A stretch of DNA of 64,000 nt from JAXMHB01 sp046346965 (lineage in GTDB: Bacteria > Pseudomonadota > Gammaproteobacteria > Xanthomonadales > SZUA-5), in contig JAXMHB010000008.1 of assembly GCA_046346965.1 (NCBI GenBank), forward strand, positions 132,313 through 196,312, in the 5' to 3' direction. The notes under the pieces were generated by a model. The model was not told where the DNA came from. It was given only the letters and a program-made list of their open reading frames with translations, and made no database searches. Position 1 is the first letter of the stretch; each line of letters starts with the position of its first letter. Below, in pieces: positions 8,901-16,177 of this stretch. Both the position numbers and the translations under genes were made by a program.

Positions 8901-9942
8901 CAGCGCCGCCGCCTTGCCGCATGTATTCGACCGCTTCTACCGGGCCGATGAGGGCGATGGCGGCGGCGGCCACGGCGTGGGCCTGGCGCTGGCGCGCGAG
9001 ATCGTCGAGCGCCACGGCGGCAGCATCCGCGCCGAGAGCACCCTGGGCGTCGGCAGTTGCTTCGAGGTGCAGTTGGCGCTGGTGGCCGACCCGCCGGTGC
9101 CGCTGCCGGCGCCGCTGGATCCGGCCGCCGCGGAGCCAGTATCCGACGCCGCACCGACCGAGGCGCGCGCGCGTCCGCGGGTGCTGGTGGTCGATGACCA
9201 TGCCGATCTGCGCCTGCGCCTGCGCCAACTGATGGCGACCCAGTACGAGGTGATCGAAGCCGAGGACGGGCCCGGCGCTCTGCAGGCGGCCTGCGCACAG
9301 CTGCCGGATGTGGTGGTGGCCGATGTGATGATGCCGGGCTTCGACGGCGTGGAGCTGGCGCGACGCCTGCGCGCCGATCCGGAGACCGCGGCCATCGGCA
9401 TCCTGCTGCTGACCGCCAAGGCCGGCGCCGAGCATGCCGTGGTCGGACTGCAGGCCGGCGCCGACGACTATCTGGCCAAGCCTTTCGATGCCGGCGAACT
9501 GCTGGCGCGGGTGGAAGCGCTGCTGGCACAGATGCGCCGGCTGCAGGCACGGCTGGCACGGCAGGGCCAGCAGGAACTGCCGAGCGCGCCGGTCATCGAT
9601 CGCCAGGAGGCCCGTTGGCGCGAACGCCTGGACCAGGTGATCAGCGCGCAGCTGTCCGATCCCGAGTTCAACGTGGAGGCGCTGGCGCAGGCCATGCACC
9701 TCGATCGCTCAGCGCTGTTTCGGCGCCTCAAGCAGATGGGTGAGCTGGCGCCGGCCGACCTGCTGCGTGAGCGCCGGCTGCTGCGGGCGCAGGACTTGCT
9801 GCGGCGTGGCGAGGGCAGCGTCACCGAGATCGCCTTTGCCGTCGGCTTCGACAATCTGTCCAGCTTCACGCGCGCCTTCCGGACGCGCTTCGCCTGTGCG
9901 CCATCCAGTCTGCTGCCCGGCGTGCGTCAGGCCGCACGCTGA
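5947..9942 (+). CDS. Hybrid two-component regulator (propeller sensor, kinase, receiver, AraC output in one chain)
   Basis: A 1331-residue protein with the full HTCS architecture. It starts with an N-terminal export signal. A periplasmic two-component-regulator propeller covers residues of about 35-680 (repeated W-rich blades such as GGVWLATLGG). A Y_Y_Y domain follows at about 690-745, a membrane segment at 749-769 and a coiled coil at 770-822. The HisKA motif is NVGHEFRTPL with H833. The HATPase has NLLSNAAKYM (~948), DAGRGIS (~980) and GHGVGLALAREIV (~1008-1020). The receiver spans about 1077-1190 with D1126 in VVADVMMPGFDG. A C-terminal AraC-type helix-turn-helix covers about 1224-1325. 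The start at 5947 has GGGGAGAG upstream. In Bacteroidetes such proteins sense polysaccharide breakdown products; no carbohydrate genes adjoin it here. Confidence 0.95.
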   Translation: MFDRCRAAVRGLSLLWVLCCGDPLRASERGAPLVQVYDLQETVGSAGLATELLPLPDGRLFIATLGGPVIHDGVRWQVLNHPRRLGGFSEMTRTPDGRIYAGFNGDLGYWSEEVRGRWSWHSVLDQLPVSARQTDAMRGIASQDDGRILWFLTQTRLIRMPVGGEVSVLGAEQPFTGGWLVGADFWVQDASGRLARAPAQGALTLSAVPGAAEALGTDANGRGYFVRHIVHSGAEWRLLLTDARILRYREGQFSDWPHAAVDILRRQRVLSFAELHNGHWVIGSTGHGPVVLDADGRLLDQYDAQDGVPVRATYGFYEDHQGGVWLAQERSLVRIDLASGLTQLGEAQGLPVGAETLRRIDGVLYAIGGNYLYRLQPGQDSAPAHFERIDGEVLRSVLDVAPAADGLLVVSAGLHRHRDGVTKEILPLATTTSLSASTQVPGRYWLGHQKGLHRVDLDAAGQPVATPMPVPWPVWQAVESDAQTLWLADRAGHLARMTLSDPPQLREYREADGLPGGTVKIYPRRAGGVWLATLGGVMVHDPHSDRLRKAEGLPPEMLSGRIFALLEDNEGNLWARGDDLNAVAWRRGDQYVLDQTLLHGVSIRPTSYAFLREGSIVWVARSNGLLRIDLDARQAPPPARPPYLSEIRTGPELIRTAPTDLRQLTFEQRDLQLRFGAADLHRSEALVFRSQLHGYDADFAPWSGLAERSYTNLPSGDYQFELQVQDSYGRSSSAPPLAIHIAPPWYRSPLAYAGWLALAVLLLWAAAALGARRRQRGLLQRQRALEQEVSLRTQEIAGQNETLRTQAEALATQARQLAEVDQLKTRFFVNVGHEFRTPLTLVMGPLDDVLRDPGMRLHARARDLLELAQRNARRVLDLVVELLDVHKLEHGQLPLQRVPVDLARWLPRQLDEQQALIERHGHQLSVEIAPGPLVASIDALQLARVVGNLLSNAAKYMRRGGEIRVCLDRDGEHARLRVSDAGRGISAAALPHVFDRFYRADEGDGGGGHGVGLALAREIVERHGGSIRAESTLGVGSCFEVQLALVADPPVPLPAPLDPAAAEPVSDAAPTEARARPRVLVVDDHADLRLRLRQLMATQYEVIEAEDGPGALQAACAQLPDVVVADVMMPGFDGVELARRLRADPETAAIGILLLTAKAGAEHAVVGLQAGADDYLAKPFDAGELLARVEALLAQMRRLQARLARQGQQELPSAPVIDRQEARWRERLDQVISAQLSDPEFNVEALAQAMHLDRSALFRRLKQMGELAPADLLRERRLLRAQDLLRRGEGSVTEIAFAVGFDNLSSFTRAFRTRFACAPSSLLPGVRQAAR

Positions 9943-9945
9943 GCT

Positions 9946-9968
9946 ACCCGGCGGCGGCGCCGCCGGGT
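9946..9968. terminator. Bidirectional hairpin between convergent genes
   Basis: ACCCGGCGGCG and CGCCGCCGGGT pair perfectly (11 bp) around a single central base. The hairpin sits three bases after the regulator stop and just beyond the end of the opposing DUF4340 gene. There is no long T-run, so termination strength is uncertain. Confidence 0.6.
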
Positions 9969-9980
9969 TGCTGCGCCTGC

Positions 9981-11204
9981 TCAGCCCTTGGGCTGCAGCA
10001 GATCCTCGATCTTCTTCTTGATGTTGGCCGCCTTCCAGGACGGAATCGCGTAGGTCCACGGGCCGGCCTTGGCGTTGATCTCGGCCACCCGCTTGTCCAG
10101 CTCCGCGCGCTTGTCGGCCTTGGCCTTGGCGGCATCGAAAGGCGCCGGCAGGGCCGGCGGCTCGGCCGCTTTGGCGGCGTCAGCGCTGGCGCCATCGGCC
10201 TTGGGCGCTTCCGCCGCTTTGGCGGCTTCGACCGCCTTGGCGGCTGCCTCGGCGCTGGCGCGTTCGGCCTCGGCCTTGCTCTGCTCGCGAGAAACCCAGG
10301 CATCCAGCGTGGCCTCGTCCACCCGCGCCGCCACTCGCAGCCAGGACTTCTCGCCCTCGCCCCACAGCGTGGCATCCACCACCAGGCCGCTGTAGCTGAC
10401 GTAGGTGGCGGTCCAGGCGGTCTTATCGTCCACCGGCGCATCGGCCGCGGGCGACACGTCCTCCAGCGTCAGCCCGGCCAGCGAACCTGCGATCAGATTG
10501 CCGGCCGAGTCCGAACTCAGCTGGCGTCCCTTGGGCAGGTTGTAGACGGTGTAGTTGAAGGCGTTGGGGTCCTGCTTGTCGATCTTCAGTACCGACTTGT
10601 CCGGCGCCGTCACCGCCACGGCCAGCACCTCGGAGGAAGGCAGATCGATGATCTCCTTCGCCATCCAGTTGCTGCCTTCCTTCTCCGGGATCAGATCGCC
10701 GGACACCAGCAGCGACTGCGCCTCACCGTCGCGGCGCACGAACGTGCCCGGCGAGCCGGTACCGGCGCTGATGCCGACGATCAGCTTGGCCGGCGCCTTC
10801 AATCCAGCCAGCTCGACGCCCAGACCCTTGGCGACGGCGCTGCCCAAGTCCTCAACGCCCAGGCGCGCGTAGTTCTCCGGCTTGCTGGTCTTGACCTCGC
10901 GCACCTTCGATTCCGACAGCTTGATCAGGTATTCGCGCACCTTGCCCATGTCAGCCGGGTAGTCATGGTGATTGGCCACCACCCAGCCGCCATCGCGCTT
11001 GGCCAGATCGGCCACCAGCTTGCCTTCGGCCGCCGTCACCTTGAGGCCAGTGACGGCATTGAGTTGCTCGGCCAGCCCGGCGATCAAGGGACCGTCGGCG
11101 CCGCCCTGCCCCGAATCCGCTTGCTGCCGCTGCGTCAGCAGCAAGCCGGCCAGCAGCACCACCACCGTGATCAACAAGAGAGAAATCAGTCGTTTGCGCA
11201 TCAT
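9981..11204 (-). CDS. DUF4340 domain protein, last gene of a Gld-like ABC operon
   Basis: A 407-residue protein with one N-terminal membrane segment (about residues 5-24) and a large soluble part that should face the periplasm. The Ala/Lys-rich stretch at about 285-360 looks like a flexible or helical linker. DUF4340 proteins are typically encoded beside GldG-like ABC transporter genes, and here the gene follows the gldG-like gene within 3 bp. The start ATGATG at 11204 follows the upstream stop almost directly, which suggests translational coupling. The biochemical role of the family is unknown. Confidence 0.8.
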   Translation of the reverse strand: MMRKRLISLLLITVVVLLAGLLLTQRQQADSGQGGADGPLIAGLAEQLNAVTGLKVTAAEGKLVADLAKRDGGWVVANHHDYPADMGKVREYLIKLSESKVREVKTSKPENYARLGVEDLGSAVAKGLGVELAGLKAPAKLIVGISAGTGSPGTFVRRDGEAQSLLVSGDLIPEKEGSNWMAKEIIDLPSSEVLAVAVTAPDKSVLKIDKQDPNAFNYTVYNLPKGRQLSSDSAGNLIAGSLAGLTLEDVSPAADAPVDDKTAWTATYVSYSGLVVDATLWGEGEKSWLRVAARVDEATLDAWVSREQSKAEAERASAEAAAKAVEAAKAAEAPKADGASADAAKAAEPPALPAPFDAAKAKADKRAELDKRVAEINAKAGPWTYAIPSWKAANIKKKIEDLLQPKG

Positions 11205-11207
11205 GGC

Positions 11208-13082
11208 TCAGGCTCCGCTCGCGGCCAGACGGCGCCGCTTCAAGCGCAGGCGCCAGAACAGCAGCGCCAGCACGACGACGATGAAGGGCACCGTGGCGAT
11301 GTTGTTGAACTTGATCACGCCGCCCAGGTTCTCGATGTCCTGATCCAGGCTGCGCTGCACCTCGCGCAGTTCCTTGCGGATGCGCAGCTTCTCGCCCTGG
11401 AAGCGCTCGATCTCCTTCTGCTGCTCCGGCGACAGGATCAGCGCGTTCTCGGCCGACTTGCCGGCCTGCAGCTCGTTGATCTTGTCTTCCGCGGCCTTGA
11501 GTTCCTTCTCCAGCTGTTCCTGGGTGGCGCGGTAGCGTTCCTCGGCGGCACGCCGCATGTCCTCGACCACCGTGAACGGACGCGCGCTGCTGTTGCGACC
11601 ACGGATCGAGATCAGCGCCGAGGATCCGGACAGGTTGTCGGCGCCGTTGACGATCAGATCGCCGTTGTCGGCGAAGGGTGTGATCAGTTGCTGGCCGAAG
11701 AAGTTCTGCACCTGCACCCACAGGCGGTTGGTCAGCAGATCGGTGTCCGCGACCAGCAGCGCCTGGATATCGTCTTTGGACTCGGCCAGATGACCGGGCT
11801 GGCTGGCGCGATCCTCGAAGGCCGACTTCACCTTGCCGGACAGCCGCGCGACCAGGATGTAGTTCTCACCACCCGGCGTGTAGTCGCGCAACAGCTCACG
11901 CGGGTCAGGCACGAAGCGCACGCGCTCGGTGCTGATGGTGGCGGCGTCGCTGCTCGACTGCACCACCGGTTCGAGCTTGGTGGTGGCGCCCTCTTTGGCG
12001 CGGAAATGGCCGATGGTCTCGACGTTCAGCTGGTCCAGCTTGGCGCTGATCAGATCCTTGTCGTTCATCTGCGCGGCGCGCAGCCCGATGATCAGCGGGT
12101 GGCTGACCGGCGGAGCGTTCGGATCGATCTGCACCTGCAGACCCTGGCTGCGATCCATCACCACCTCATCCGGCTTGAACTCCACGCCCCAGGCGCTGAA
12201 CAGCTTTTCCAGATTGGAGCTCTTGTCGGCGAACATCGCCGCGCTCGGGTTCTGCGGATCGGCGCCCGAGGTATCGGCGCCGGCATTCGGGTCGACGAAG
12301 ACCATCAGCCGTCCGCCGCCGAGCACGAACTGGTCGATCGCGTACAGCGTGTCGTCCGGCAACTGTTTCGGATGCACCAGCATCAGCACCTTGATCGCGG
12401 GATCGATGGTCTTGACGTCGGCGCCGAGCGGACGCAGCTCGAACAGATCGCCCAACTGCTGCGCGATCGCCCACGGATCGCTCATCTTCTGCGTCGTGGG
12501 ATCGAAGCCGCCATTGATCGGCAGCGAGCTGATCAGACCGATCACCGGCTTCTCCGGCTGCTGCAGGTTCTGCACCAGCTTGGCGATCTCGTACTCCAGG
12601 AACACTTCCTTGTCCGGCTGGAAGAAGGGAATCGCCGCCTTGCCGTTCAATGCGTTGGTGCCGGCCAGGCCGAAGAACAGCTTGTCGCCGCGGCTGCCGA
12701 CCGGCACCGACTGCAGGCCGTAGGCGGTGGCTTCGTCTTCTTCCTCGCTGAAAGGCTGCGGGTCGATGACGCTGAGCTTCAGCTTGCCGCCGGAGCGGCT
12801 CTGCATCTCTTCCAGCAACTCGCGCACGCGCTGGGCGTAGGTGCGTATCGGCGGCAGATCGCGCGAGGCCTCGTCGGAGAAATAGAAGTACAGATTGATG
12901 GGCTCGTCGATCTTGCCCAGGATTTCCTTGCTGCCCTCACTGAGGGTGTATTCGCCGTTGGCGGTCAGGTCGATGCGCGCGCCGCGCAGGACGAGGTTGG
13001 TAATGATGGTGGCGCCAACGAACAGCACTGCCAGCAGCAGCAGCGTCAATCCGCCCGAGGCGCGTTTGGTCATCGCGGTCAT
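11208..13082 (-). CDS. GldG-like ABC transporter auxiliary protein
   Basis: A 624-residue protein with an N-terminal membrane segment (about residues 12-33), a large extracytoplasmic domain of the ABC-type 'Gldg' auxiliary family, a coiled coil at about residues 505-590 (RAAEERYRATQEQLEKEL...), and a C-terminal membrane segment just before RLRLKRRRLAASGA. It contains the region VFVDPNAGAD typical of these proteins. It is assumed to work with the adjacent permease and ATPase. In Bacteroidetes GldAFG is linked to gliding; proteobacteria without gliding carry related sets of unknown substrate. The start at 13082 has GGAG 11 bases upstream; ATG at 13073 is an alternative. Confidence 0.82.
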   Translation of the reverse strand: MTAMTKRASGGLTLLLLAVLFVGATIITNLVLRGARIDLTANGEYTLSEGSKEILGKIDEPINLYFYFSDEASRDLPPIRTYAQRVRELLEEMQSRSGGKLKLSVIDPQPFSEEEDEATAYGLQSVPVGSRGDKLFFGLAGTNALNGKAAIPFFQPDKEVFLEYEIAKLVQNLQQPEKPVIGLISSLPINGGFDPTTQKMSDPWAIAQQLGDLFELRPLGADVKTIDPAIKVLMLVHPKQLPDDTLYAIDQFVLGGGRLMVFVDPNAGADTSGADPQNPSAAMFADKSSNLEKLFSAWGVEFKPDEVVMDRSQGLQVQIDPNAPPVSHPLIIGLRAAQMNDKDLISAKLDQLNVETIGHFRAKEGATTKLEPVVQSSSDAATISTERVRFVPDPRELLRDYTPGGENYILVARLSGKVKSAFEDRASQPGHLAESKDDIQALLVADTDLLTNRLWVQVQNFFGQQLITPFADNGDLIVNGADNLSGSSALISIRGRNSSARPFTVVEDMRRAAEERYRATQEQLEKELKAAEDKINELQAGKSAENALILSPEQQKEIERFQGEKLRIRKELREVQRSLDQDIENLGGVIKFNNIATVPFIVVVLALLFWRLRLKRRRLAASGA

Positions 13083-13097
13083 GGGTCGTCTCGCTCC

Positions 13098-13832
13098 TCA
13101 GTCAGCTTTCTTGAGATCGATCACCACCGAAGTGGCGTACAGGAAGAAACCGATCAGCAACCCGAAGTACACGAGGTCGCGCAGATCGATCACGCCCTTG
13201 CTGATCGAGGCGAAGTGGGTGATGAAACTGAGGGATGAAACGCCATCGACCAGCCACTGCGGCAGCAGCAGCTTGGCGGCGCCCAGCACCAGCGGATGAC
13301 CCGCCAGCAGCAGGCCGAAACAGATGACCACGGTGATGATGAAGGCGATCACCTGGCTGCGGGTGGCGGCCGACACCGCGCTGCCGATCGCCAGGAAGCC
13401 ACCGGCCATCAGCAGACTGCCGAGGTAGCTGGCAAAGATGACGCCGTTGTCCGGATCGCCGAGGTAGTTGACGGTGATCCAGATCGGGAAGGTCAGCAGC
13501 AGCGCCACGCCAACGAAGGCCCAGGCCGCCAGGAACTTGCCAAGCACCGCCTGGTTCTGCGTCACCGGCAGCGTCAGCAGCAGCTCGATCGAGCCGGTGT
13601 TGCGCTCCTCCGCCCACAGGCGCATGGCCACGGCCGGCACCAGGAACAGATACAGCCAGGGATGAAAATCAAAAAACGGCTTCAGATCGGCCTGACCGCG
13701 CTCGAACAAGCCGCCCAACTGGAAGGCAAAAGCGCTGGCCAGCACCAGGAAGATCACGATGAAGACATAGGCGACCGGCGTATTGAAGTAGCTGGACAGC
13801 TCGCGCCGGAAGATCACGGACACGGGATTCAT
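13098..13832 (-). CDS. ABC-2 type transporter permease (GldF-like)
   Basis: A 244-residue polytopic membrane protein with about six hydrophobic segments. The conserved block RLWAEERNTGSIELLLTLPV is the hallmark of the ABC-2/GldF permease family. Its ATG at 13832 overlaps the stop of the ATPase gene (ATGA), and the gldG-like gene begins 15 bp downstream, so the three are clearly one operon. The transported substrate is unknown. Confidence 0.88.
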   Translation of the reverse strand: MNPVSVIFRRELSSYFNTPVAYVFIVIFLVLASAFAFQLGGLFERGQADLKPFFDFHPWLYLFLVPAVAMRLWAEERNTGSIELLLTLPVTQNQAVLGKFLAAWAFVGVALLLTFPIWITVNYLGDPDNGVIFASYLGSLLMAGGFLAIGSAVSAATRSQVIAFIITVVICFGLLLAGHPLVLGAAKLLLPQWLVDGVSSLSFITHFASISKGVIDLRDLVYFGLLIGFFLYATSVVIDLKKAD

Positions 13833-14758
13833 GAGCGGGCTCCGGACTGGGTGATGGTGCGGAAGACTTCATCCAGGCGACCGCGTTCGAGCAGCACTTC
13901 GCTGACCGGCAGTTTGCGGTCCTGGATCAAGCGGCTGATGGCGCCAAAGATGGCCTGACCCGGCTTGGGGAAGGCCGTCACCACCTTGTCCTCGCCGTCG
14001 ATCACGACATCGGCGACGCCCGGCACCTCGGCGAGCGCGGCCTGCAGGGCCTGCAAATCCTCGGCGCGCACGGTGACTGCGTGGTGATAGCGCGAGCGCG
14101 CTTCCAGTTCGTCCGGCGTGGCATCGGCGACCACCTTGCCGTTGGCGATGATGATCGCCCGCGAGCACACCGCATGCACTTCTTCAAGGATGTGGGTGGA
14201 CACGATGACGATCTTGTCCTTCGCCAGACCCTGGATCAGCGTGCGCACCTCGTGCTTCTGATTCGGGTCCAGGCCGTCGGTGGGCTCGTCCAGCACCAGC
14301 ACCGTGGGGTCGTGCAGGATCGCCTGCGCCAGACCGACGCGACGCTTGAAGCCCTTCGACAGGGTTTCGATCGGCTGTTCCACCACGCGCTGCAGGCCCA
14401 GCCGCTCGACCACCTCGCGAATGCGGTTGCCCTTGGCGTCGGCCGCCATGCCGCGGATGTCGGCAATGAAGGACAGGAAGCTGGCGGGCGTCATCTCGCC
14501 ATAGGCGGGCGCGCCTTCCGGCAGATAGCCGATGCAACGCTTGGCTTGCAGCGGCTGCTGTTCGACGTCGTGCCCGCAGACGCGAATGCTGCCGGCGGTC
14601 GGCGTCAGGAAGCCGGCGATCATCTTCATCGTGGTCGACTTGCCGGCACCATTCGGGCCGAGGAAGCCAAGCACCTCTCCGGGGGCGACCGTGAAACTCA
14701 CGGAATCAACCGCCAGGAGATCCCCGTATCTCTTCGTTAAATTATTGATTTCTATCAT
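13829..14758 (-). CDS. ABC transporter ATP-binding protein (GldA-like)
   Basis: A 309-residue ATPase of the ABC-2 export class. It has Walker A GPNGAGKST at about residues 36-44, signature LSKGFKRRVGLAQAI, Walker B VLVLDEPTDGLDP, and the switch histidine in IVSTHILEEV. A C-terminal domain of about 80 residues follows the nucleotide-binding fold. I placed the start at ATG 14758 (MIEINNLTKRYG) because this is where the family begins; the open frame extends to 14830 with no supporting features. The first codons are strikingly AT-rich and include rare ones (ATA, TTA, AGA), and there is no obvious Shine-Dalgarno sequence. It is the first gene of the four-gene operon reading down to 9981. Confidence 0.92.
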   Translation of the reverse strand: MIEINNLTKRYGDLLAVDSVSFTVAPGEVLGFLGPNGAGKSTTMKMIAGFLTPTAGSIRVCGHDVEQQPLQAKRCIGYLPEGAPAYGEMTPASFLSFIADIRGMAADAKGNRIREVVERLGLQRVVEQPIETLSKGFKRRVGLAQAILHDPTVLVLDEPTDGLDPNQKHEVRTLIQGLAKDKIVIVSTHILEEVHAVCSRAIIIANGKVVADATPDELEARSRYHHAVTVRAEDLQALQAALAEVPGVADVVIDGEDKVVTAFPKPGQAIFGAISRLIQDRKLPVSEVLLERGRLDEVFRTITQSGARS

Positions 14759-14774
14759 TTTATTAGCACCAGCC
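14728..14774 (-). promoter_or_regulatory. AT-rich translation start region of the ABC operon
   Basis: About 40 bases around the ATPase start codon are low in GC in an otherwise GC-rich sequence (on the minus strand GCTAATAAA precedes the ATG and GAAATCAATAATTTAACG follows). There is no GGAG-type site. The pattern fits an unstructured, A/U-rich initiation region of the kind bound by ribosomal protein S1. Confidence 0.4.
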
Positions 14775-14987
14775 TGATGAGCCGTGGGCGGCGGAAAGAG
14801 ATGACTGTGTCGATGCAACGCGCGGCGCATTTGGGGATCTGATGGGGGATTTCAAGCGTCTGCCTTGCGCGACACGCACGGCCGGCGTCCTGGCCGACCA
14901 CTGCCGCCTCCGCACACGCCCACACGGCCCCCTGCTCCCCCAAAAAAGCGCTAGCCTCAGGACACCAAAACGGCAACGGAGTTCCCG

Positions 14988-15839
14988 ATGTTCGAACGAT
15001 TCGCGCGCAGTTGGGATCTGATCAAGGCCAGCGCCTCGGTGCTCAAGAAAGACAAGGAGTTGCTGGTGTTTCCGGCGGTGTCCTCGGTCGCCGCCATCAT
15101 CGTCGCTGCCAGCTTTTTGGCACCCTTGATCTGGTGGAGCATGGGGCATCCAGACGCGTTCCAGAAGGACAACGTCAACCCCGCGTGGCTGGTCTACGCC
15201 TTCGTGTTCTATCTGTCGCAGTACTTCGTGATTTTCTTCTTCAACACCGCGCTGGTCGGTGCCGCCTCCATCCGCCTGGAAGGTGGCGACCCGACGGTTG
15301 CCGATGGGCTGCGCATCGCCTGGTCGAAGGTCGGCACCATTCTCGGCTACGCCGCGATCGCCGCGACCGTCGGCATGATTCTGCGCGCCATCGAGGAACG
15401 CGCCGGCTGGATCGGCAAATGGATCGCCGGCCTGATGGGCGCCGCGTGGACGGTTGCGACCTTCCTGGCGGTGCCGGTGCTGGTGCACCGCGACGTCGGC
15501 CCGATCGAGGCGGTGAAAGAGAGCGCCCTGCTGCTGAAGCAGACCTGGGGCGAAAACCTGATCGGCCAGGGCGGCGTCGGCCTGGTGTTCGGGCTGATGT
15601 ACGTGCTGCTGTGGATGGTGTTCGGCGCCCTGATCGTGGCCAGCGCCGCCAGCCAGAGCGTGGGGCTGATCGCCACCGTCGTCGTCATCGGCGTGCTCTG
15701 CACTCTGCTGCTGGCGCTGATCCAGGCGGCGCTGCAGGGCATCTATTCGGCCGCGCTGTATCGCTACGCCACCGGCTATCAGAACGCCGAGGGCTTCTCC
15801 AGCAACCTGCTGGAACAGGCTTTCGCGGTCAAGCGCTGA
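14988..15839 (+). CDS. DUF6159 family membrane protein
   Basis: A 283-residue integral membrane protein. The N-terminus MFERFARSWDLIKASASVL followed by a long hydrophobic stretch is characteristic of the DUF6159 family. About six membrane segments follow, ending in a short basic tail. CGGAG lies upstream of the ATG at 14988. The gene is divergent from the ABC operon and followed by a hairpin at 15849-15875, so it is probably monocistronic. The function is unknown. Confidence 0.8.
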   Translation: MFERFARSWDLIKASASVLKKDKELLVFPAVSSVAAIIVAASFLAPLIWWSMGHPDAFQKDNVNPAWLVYAFVFYLSQYFVIFFFNTALVGAASIRLEGGDPTVADGLRIAWSKVGTILGYAAIAATVGMILRAIEERAGWIGKWIAGLMGAAWTVATFLAVPVLVHRDVGPIEAVKESALLLKQTWGENLIGQGGVGLVFGLMYVLLWMVFGALIVASAASQSVGLIATVVVIGVLCTLLLALIQAALQGIYSAALYRYATGYQNAEGFSSNLLEQAFAVKR

Positions 15840-15848
15840 AGCAATCTC

Positions 15849-15875
15849 CGCACCCGCCGTTCGTTGGCGGGTGCG
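15849..15875 (+). terminator. Hairpin after the DUF6159 gene
   Basis: CGCACCCGCC and GGCGGGTGCG pair over 10 bp around a 7-base loop, 9 bp after the stop codon. A C-run rather than a T-run follows, so it may be a weak or Rho-assisted terminator. Confidence 0.6.
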
Positions 15876-16177
15876 CCCCCGCGCCTCTAACAAGCACTCA
15901 CCCGCGATGCTGTGCAAGCCATCACAGTCCAGCAGTTTGCAGGTGGGTGTTTGTGTGACGAAGCGCTAATGTCAGCACAGCGATACGACGGAGACCGGTG
16001 ACACTCAGGCGTTGCAGATGGGCCCGGCCCGCCTCCGAGCATTGCGCTCGCCGGCGGCTACTGGTCGGCGCGCCTGGACTGTCACCGGCGATGCGTGATC
16101 GCGACGATGCGCCCCGATGGGGTGTCAGCCCCACCGCGTCGCGCGGTGCCCCGTGGCCTGAACGGAGCCTTTGATTG
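15876..16177. other. 302-bp gene-free region upstream of the CheA-like gene
   Basis: No convincing coding sequence or RNA is visible. It should contain the promoter of the kinase-CheY-CheX module. I could not find a sigma-54 or sigma-28 type box. The copies of GGTGACA (16008) and TGTCACC (16079) form a widely spaced inverted pair that may be chance. CGGAG at 16162-16166 is the kinase ribosome site. Confidence 0.5.

Noticed and set aside
5779..9699. A 3.9-kb open frame antisense to the hybrid regulator gene
   Set aside because: Its product is low-complexity His/Gln/Arg/Ala-rich with no domain, and the sense frame has unmistakable kinase, receiver and AraC motifs. Long antisense frames are expected in high-GC genes with strong codon bias.
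10965..13238. Long plus-strand open frame opposite the GldG/DUF4340 genes
   Set aside because: The composition is typical of a shadow frame, and it spans the boundaries of three well-supported minus-strand genes.
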